A stretch of 64,000 nucleotides of DNA from Crambe crambe. Its lineage: Eukaryota > Porifera > Demospongiae > Poecilosclerida > Crambeidae. The notes beneath the pieces were generated by a model. It did no database searches, was not told where the DNA came from, and saw nothing but the letters and a program-made list of their open reading frames with translations. The stretch covers positions 4,522,480 through 4,586,479 of the forward strand of contig OZ004593.1 of the NCBI GenBank assembly GCA_963924555.1, given 5' to 3'. Made by a program: the position numbers and the translations under genes. Positions within the stretch are counted from its first letter, which is position 1. The number at the start of each line of letters is the position of its first letter. Of this stretch, positions 58,601 to 64,000 are shown piece after piece.

Positions 58601-60558
58601 GTGGTGATCCCCCGTCCATACTGTTCCCCAGATCCGAGTGGTCCCAAGTATGAGATGTACTGCAAGCAGAAGCTAATGTTGCATCAGCCATTCCGCCAGC
58701 TCGAGCAACTCCTGGGAGCATGTGACAGCCACGCTGATGCATATTCCATCTTCCTCCAGTCTGGTGCCTCTCCATGGTCCCTTGCTGATGATATCCAACG
58801 ACTTGAAGCAATGGAGAGGGAGAACCATGATACCAATATTGAGGAGGTGAGATACATTATATATCAACCATGCATTGATTTTGATTCAGTAATAATTATT
58901 TCTCAGGAACAGGAGGAGCGTGATGGAGATCCATCATCCACAGTGCAGGACTGGATGCTCCTTTGCCAGCACAGACCAAAATTTCCAGATTCCATCACTA
59001 CTGATGATAATGTCGACTGGTCTTTAGCAGCCAAGGCATATTCCAACCTGGACGAAATGCCACACTTCATCGCTCAGCAGCGCCAGCACCACATGGCACC
59101 ACCTACCAGCACAACAGCTGACTCAGAACAACTCCAAGGCAAGCAGCTCCATGCTTACAACATTGTGCGTGACCACTTTGAAGACAAGGCAGCAGGCAAG
59201 CAGCCCCTCAGGATGATCGTCTCTGGCACGGCAGGAACTGGGAAGTCATACCTGATCCAGTGCCTCAAGGTTCTCCTGGGAGACCACCTCTATGTCATAG
59301 CTCCTACCGGCCCGGCTGCATACAATGTCAATGGCTGCACCCTCCACTCACTCTTGGGGCTTCCCGTCAGGGGTGACTTCAAGGAGCTCCAGGGCAACCG
59401 TCTCCAGACCATGCAAGAATCACTGGCAGGTGTCAATTATATCATCATTGACGAGATGTCCATGATGGGCAGGAATCTGTTTGGTCAAGTAGACAGGAGA
59501 CTTCGTCAAGCATTCCCCCACAAGTGAGTACTTATGATATGTCATTAATATTTTACCGAAATTCATGATGCAATTCATTTATGTCATGTAGAGCTGAAGA
59601 ACTGTTGGGTGGATGTTCCCTTCTCCTGATTGGTGACTTTGGCCAACTGCCCCCGGTCATGGACCTACCCCTGTACACCATGGCATCTCGAACGGAGCTG
59701 TCAGATCTTGGAAGTGCCAATTACCAAATGTTTGACCGTGCTGTTGTCTTGGATCAAGTGATGAGACAGGCTGGAGAGGATGCTGATCAGAAGCTATTCC
59801 GTGACCTGCTTTGCCGAATGAGGAATGGTCAGTCCACGCTAGACGGTTGGCATCATCTGATGAGACAGACACCTTCAGAGTCGGGAGACACCACACCTTT
59901 CGATGGGGCTCTGCATCTCTATCCTACCACTGCAGCAGCTGCTGAGTACAACATCAACAAGTAGCGTGCCAGCGGTGAGCCCATTGCCATGATCAAGGCC
60001 ATTCATGCAGGTCCAGGTGCATCCAAGGCTTCGTCAGATGATGCTGGTGGACTGGAGTCCATTGTCTGCATCGCGCATGGGGCACGAGTGATGCTCACTG
60101 CCAACTTGTGGGTCAATGTGGGATTGGTCAATGGTGCCATGGGAACAGTTGCTGCTATCTGCTATCAAGATGGCCTGTGCCCACCAGATCTGCCGGTGGC
60201 TGTGACGGTTAATTTCGATTCCTACATTGGTCCCACACTACCGAATGGCACGGTTCCCATTGCTCCACTGCGCCGCACCTGGTTTGCAACCACCCAGCAG
60301 TGTTCTAGACTTCAGCTGCCCCTAAAGCTGGCCTGGGCTGTCACCATCAACAAGGCCCAGGGCATGATTCTGATAAGGGTCGTCATCGACGTGGGAAAGA
60401 AGGAGTTCTCTTCGGGCTTGATGTTTGTGGCATGTTCACGTGTTCGCCACCTCACTGACCTGCTCTTTGTGCCACCATTTACGTTCCAACGCTTGGCTAG
60501 CCAAGGGGAACTGGGGCAAATGACTGACCAACCTAACCTTTACTTTTGCCTGTCATGA
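55682..60558 (+). pseudogene. Helitron Rep-helicase, nearly complete
   Basis: Four exons: 55682-56401, 56482-58846, 58907-59523 and 59592-60558, introns 60-80 nt, about 1550 aa. In order: a basic N-terminus with four 23-aa repeats, a Cys finger (CSTCMEKF ... CLRCSRD), and the Helitron-like N domain (FPALLPTGAGDF, FFTHSAADGQWPELARLICP). The HUH motif SPHVHG follows, then a Cys cluster and the replicase Tyr motif VIQYVAKYATK. The PIF1-type helicase has Walker A GTAGTGKS, Walker B IIIDEMSMM, LIGDFGQLPPV, HGARVMLTANLW, TINKAQGM and VACSRVRHLTDLLF. Helitrons move by rolling-circle replication. Defects: in-frame TAG at 57649 (where the family has Trp in EWQHRGSPHVHG), TAG at 58130 (Trp in LSAWRANVDMQ), TAG at 59962, and a one-base insertion near 57802. 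Otherwise it is remarkably intact, so the death is recent. Confidence 0.92.
55853..56128 (+). repeat. Four 69-bp repeats in the Helitron N-terminus
   Basis: AGGTTGGA starts units at 55853, 55922, 55991 and 56060; each encodes RLEGMRALQHKRLATETPEE and three further residues. They are arginine- and glutamate-rich and helical. Confidence 0.92.
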
Positions 60559-61640
60559 GGCAAACTGCAAACTGGCAAACTGGCTAGCTGAATCACCTCA
60601 CCCTATAAAATGTCTTATTATAGATAGAAATTGATAAGGGTTGCTAAGGAGGGCTCTGCAGTACATGTATGAAGACTGCAGACCATCAGATATCAGGGTA
60701 TTACAGATATTTATAATTACCAGACTGAAAGGACAACACATGAAATTCCACACATTTTCTTAATCAATATCACACAGTGATGTCATCATAAATTTCACAT
60801 GCCCATGTGCAAGTAAAATGGGAGGAAAGAACAGCAAGGTGAATGAGAAAATAAATGAGGTGAAAAAAGGACAGTAAGAATGAGGAGGTAAGGCAAAGAA
60901 TTTTATTTTGTATTTTTGTATTGGCAAAGGGCCCCCCTCAAAGTTTAATTTGCCCCTCTTGCAGGAAGCAAAAGGTAGAAGAAATGTGAAGGATGGTGTG
61001 GAAAGGTTGGAGCTGGAGAATGAGATGGAGGATAAGGAGCAAGATGAGTCAAGGAAGGATGGTGTGGAGAAGACTGAGATGAAGAATGAGATGAAGAATG
61101 TTGAAAAATTGCCAATCTTAAGAAGGCTAGATGAAGCACTCTACAGCAGTGGGAATGTACCAATGAGACTAATAAAAAATCTTGCAATTTTCTTCACAAG
61201 GGATATGGGGGAGGTTCTTGATCAAGATATATTAGCTGAGTAAGTTGGGGACCGGAAGGGGTATGTATATATCTATGACCAATAATATGGGCCAGAGGAT
61301 TTCTGAATGGCTACTGTAGACCCTCCTAGCTATAATTAACCTACTGTTTCAAAGCAACACTTTAAATTGTTAATGTTGACAACAGGCATAAGCTTAGTGC
61401 CCGCACTACCTTATAACTGACTAATTACTATTTCCTTTCTTCCTGTTGATTTAGCTAGTTTTTGTAATTCTTATATCATAACATATCGCTTTTGATGAAT
61501 TTGACTGCAATGGTTGGAGACGGCTTGTGCATAAACTGCTAGCATATGAAAATAATGTACTAGTTCAATGCATTAGTACTTTTCTGGATGGTATAGACAT
61601 TTAGCTGTACACCTTTAATTGAGTGTACTATTAGGAAATT
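60559..61640 (+). other. Unassigned, with a charged open frame
   Basis: An open frame (about 60962-61243) encodes a repetitive acidic/basic segment (KDGVERLELENEMEDKEQDE ...) followed by LPILRRLDEALYSSGNVPMR and NLAIFFTRDMGEVLDQDILA. The last part is duplicated at 55020-55110. It vaguely recalls a BEN-type helical domain, but this is only a suggestion. A splice donor could follow AE at 61243. Confidence 0.35.
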
Positions 61641-62475
61641 CAGTTAGCTACTTGGATTTGTATGGTACTTAGCATCATATTTGCGCAAAATTGAAGAGAC
61701 AAGATTCAACGTGATAACTTTCAGTGGAATCATTTCCATGCATCCAAAATCAAGGAAGTAGCTAGCAAGCGAATTACAAAGAACATCAAGAGGAGTGCTT
61801 CTCAAGATGCTGCCAATACATCTTCTGCACAAAAGAAGCCGATATTAGGCACGCTTACTCTGATGCTATAGGAAAACAGCCAGAGGCCCTCTGGACCATG
61901 TGAAGTCAATAACAGAGTGGAGGCTGATAAGGAAGCACCAGCATTATTGTCCATTGGAGCAGGCTTGCCATCTGTTGATGGATAAGATACAGGCTGGGGA
62001 GTTTATTGAAATGGCCGAGTTGCTCAAGGTGACGGATACCTTCAAAATTATGTAAATAGTCAATCACAGATATTCATGCTGTTATGATAGACTCATTGTC
62101 ATGGCTTTAATGAAAAGCGTGGCACAGTTAAAAATAGATCTGAACTTGGAAGAGAGAAATCTGCTATTTGATGGTTACAATAAAGTCATTGACTCTCTAC
62201 GTACAGCATGGAGAAAAATAAGCTACATTGAGCTTCAGGAGTACTCTAGGGAGATGCAGATGTTACTTTAAGAGGTTGTAGATAAATGGATCCTTTATAT
62301 CATGTGAAGGACCCTAATCTCCATTTTGGAGTCCCAAATTTTTGCAAAGCAGATCATGTGATTGCAGTCCAAAACATTCATGCAATGACTTTAAAAAAAG
62401 TCAGAGGCTTTGATTACTTTAGGGAGTTCATTGAGCACTTCAATTTTATGGTTCTAGAAAGATTGTCTCTTTCAC
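61641..62475 (+). other. Coding-like scraps, unassigned
   Basis: Lysine-rich fragments (ASKIKEVASKRITKNIKRSA near 61742) and an open frame at 62286-62519 give no recognisable domain. Probably the degraded 5' part of the element that carries Crypton copy 2. Confidence 0.35.
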
Positions 62476-63370
62476 ATGCAAAGAGGCCTATGTGGAAGAA
62501 CTGCAGGGGAGGAGGATAGGGCCAAGTGGCATCATATCAACACGTTGAGTTTTGCACAGATCTTTGTAATCCAACGGTAAAATAACAATGCTACGCCACA
62601 AACTTCTGTTAGTGATATTTATCTTATCATACAGGATGCCAGATGAGCCGACAGAGGAAGACCAGTCACTTGCGTCCAAGGCGCAGATCCGTCGCGTTGA
62701 AATCAATTCAACGAAAAAGGGACTGGCAAAGCATAAAAATCTACTGTCTGCCAAGAAAAAAGATCTACTGTCCAGCCACCGGAGGACCTCACGGTCTTCC
62801 TCCAATCAGATGCAACTTTCGAGGAGATTCTTAAAATAGCTCACCAAAATGAGAAGGACATACTCGTGAGAAGGTATGGGGCTACATATGCATGTCTTCA
62901 GCAGCCAGTGTTGATTCGATGATTTCACTTGCAGATTCCTCATGTGCTACCTTGTCTATACCAACTTTCAGAGGCAAGGTGCCGTTGCCAACATGACTGT
63001 GGGTGAAGTCCTCTCAGCGGAGAAGTGCCGCAACTACTGGATAATCATGGTGTGGCACCACAAGACCGTGTCCACACATGGCTCTGCCAGAATTGCAGTA
63101 CACATACGTGTGTACCAGTTGTTGCTGAGGTACATTGTCTAGAATAGCCATACATATCAAGTATACCAGCTATTGTTCGGTACATGGAGCCCAAAACTGG
63201 GGTCAATCTGGTTTTCACCATGGTCGGTGGCGAGAAGGTTACATACATGGCTGTAGAGCTGGAGAAGCTCTCCGAGAGGTTTAGGAAGAAGTTTACCACC
63301 ACACCGACCCTCAATAGAAAGCAAATTGCTAATCTGTGGGACAGACGCCGAAGTGAGAGCCACAGCTAAT
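62476..63370 (+). pseudogene. Crypton-type tyrosine recombinase, copy 2
   Basis: Homologous to 49110-50090. Visible parts: AKEAYVEELQGRRIGPSGI (62476), a 57-nt intron matching that of copy 1, EPTEEDQSLASKAQIRRVEI in two frames, LAKHKNLLSAKKKDLLS, MCYLVYTNFQRQGAVANMTV (62942), HHKTVSTHGSARIAVHIRVY, a conserved intron (63132-63182), then MEPKTGVNLVFTMVGGEKVT and TPTLNRKQIA. Internal stops at 62546 and 62566, a frame slip in the 62640-62840 exon, and a slip after LNRKQIAN (63335) disable it. It retains the Arg that copy 1 has lost. Confidence 0.75.
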
Positions 63371-63399
63371 TACCTGTCTCACTCCTTTAAATTAATTAA

Positions 63400-63780
63400 T
63401 TATATAAGAGGTTGAACTTACACAGATATCTGGAGTTGAACCAAACTGCTTGTGGGACATCTGGCACATCAGCTGACGGTCCCGGTCCATCTGGAACCAG
63501 AGAGGATCAACAGAAGAGGCCCGCTGTCATAAGAAAGTATACAACCCCTTTGTCAATATATTTAGGTAAGAATTTACTATGTATTTGACAGGATTGCGGA
63601 TAGCGATGACAATTTTGATCCTCCTCCTCCTCGAGTACGGAAGAAGTCTGCTGTCGCAAGAAGGTATGCAACCCCTTTGTCAATATATTTAGGTAATAAC
63701 TTACTACGTATTTCACAGGATTGGGAGTGATGACGAGGAGTCGATCCTCCGCTTCCACCAGCGAGGAGGATATGATCAGA
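63400..63780 (+). repeat. Repeated exon-intron modules after Crypton copy 2
   Basis: A small intron, (A/G)AAGGTATGCAACCCCTTTGTC to GTATTT(G/C)ACAGGATTG, occurs twice (63532-63592 and 63662-63720). Each copy is followed by a short acidic/proline exon (DDNFDPPPPRV-like). A related module follows Crypton copy 1 at 50221-50370. These are tandem duplications of a whole exon plus intron. Confidence 0.75.
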
Positions 63781-64000
63781 TCCCACTTTGCTACTGATAG
63801 TAGACTCAAACTCCCAACCAGCTCGGACAGCCATGAGGCAAAAAAAAAAAAAAAATCTAGCAGGAACTTAGGGTGAAGGACCGTCATCCCTTAAGTCTGC
63901 CTCGGAGATTGTTATTGATCTTCGTTCATCTTTGAAGTGGCTTCTTTGTGCGTCCCTGCAATTAGGACACTCTTCTTCCTGTAGTTGGTGCAGAAGACCC
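63781..64000. other. Window end
   Basis: An A15 run at 63840-63854, then sequence without a recognised feature. Confidence 0.4.

Noticed and set aside
60559-60620. Helitron 3' terminus (CTAG after a hairpin)
   Set aside because: A CTAG occurs near 60585 but without a convincing upstream hairpin or a following T at an AT target site.

Overview
This is a eukaryotic (metazoan) window. It is AT-rich, with very short GT-AG introns (often 35-90 nt), a CDC25 phosphatase gene, a kelch gene, and many DNA-transposon families that are common in sponges and cnidarians (DUF6589 proteins, Crypton-type tyrosine recombinases, Helitrons, GIY-YIG Penelope-like relics, ZNF862-like hAT, pogo/Jerky-like). The tiny introns and this repertoire best fit a demosponge; a cnidarian cannot be excluded. 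No bacterial-style operons, rRNA, tRNA or CRISPR were seen.

Layout. 0.6-2.0 kb: decayed Mutator-like transposase. 2.6-10.8 kb: relics (a duplicated CDC25 last exon, a transposase scrap, a Penelope-like GIY-YIG tail with a hammerhead-like motif, a ZNF862-like hAT). 12.1-14.1 kb: pogo-like transposon with frameshifts. 19.4-21.35 kb, minus strand: a compact, apparently complete CDC25 (six coding exons, 244 aa, TATA promoter) and the 3' half of a kelch-repeat gene. 22.2-22.7 kb: minisatellite rich in TCACATGA. 23.6-29.5 kb and 36.5-43.6 kb: two copies of the same two-gene transposon. 29.5-32.0 kb: DUF6589 exons and a second repeat-protein pseudogene. 33.7-35.2 kb: a dead Helitron. 44.6-46.2 and 53.3-54.9 kb: diverged copies of one 1.5-kb repeat. 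47.8-48.6 kb: HECT-domain fragment. 48.8-50.4 and 62.5-63.8 kb: two Crypton-type recombinase copies. 55.7-60.6 kb: a nearly complete Helitron Rep-helicase gene.

The most notable system is the pair of two-gene elements. Each is bounded by inverted termini starting CACTGTTAAAAATG, flanked by TA, with clusters of GTGTA/TACACC subterminal motifs. Each carries a divergent gene pair around a 120-180 bp promoter. One gene encodes a C2H2 zinc-finger protein with the layout of a CACTA (tnp2)-like transposase. The other encodes a SAM-domain protein with the architecture of animal SAMD3. The SAMD3-like gene can be assembled from seven exons as an uninterrupted 494/493-aa reading frame in both copies, although both transposase genes are broken. 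A plausible model is that the SAMD3-like protein is the accessory (TnpA-like) factor of a CACTA-type transposon, or is being retained on its own.
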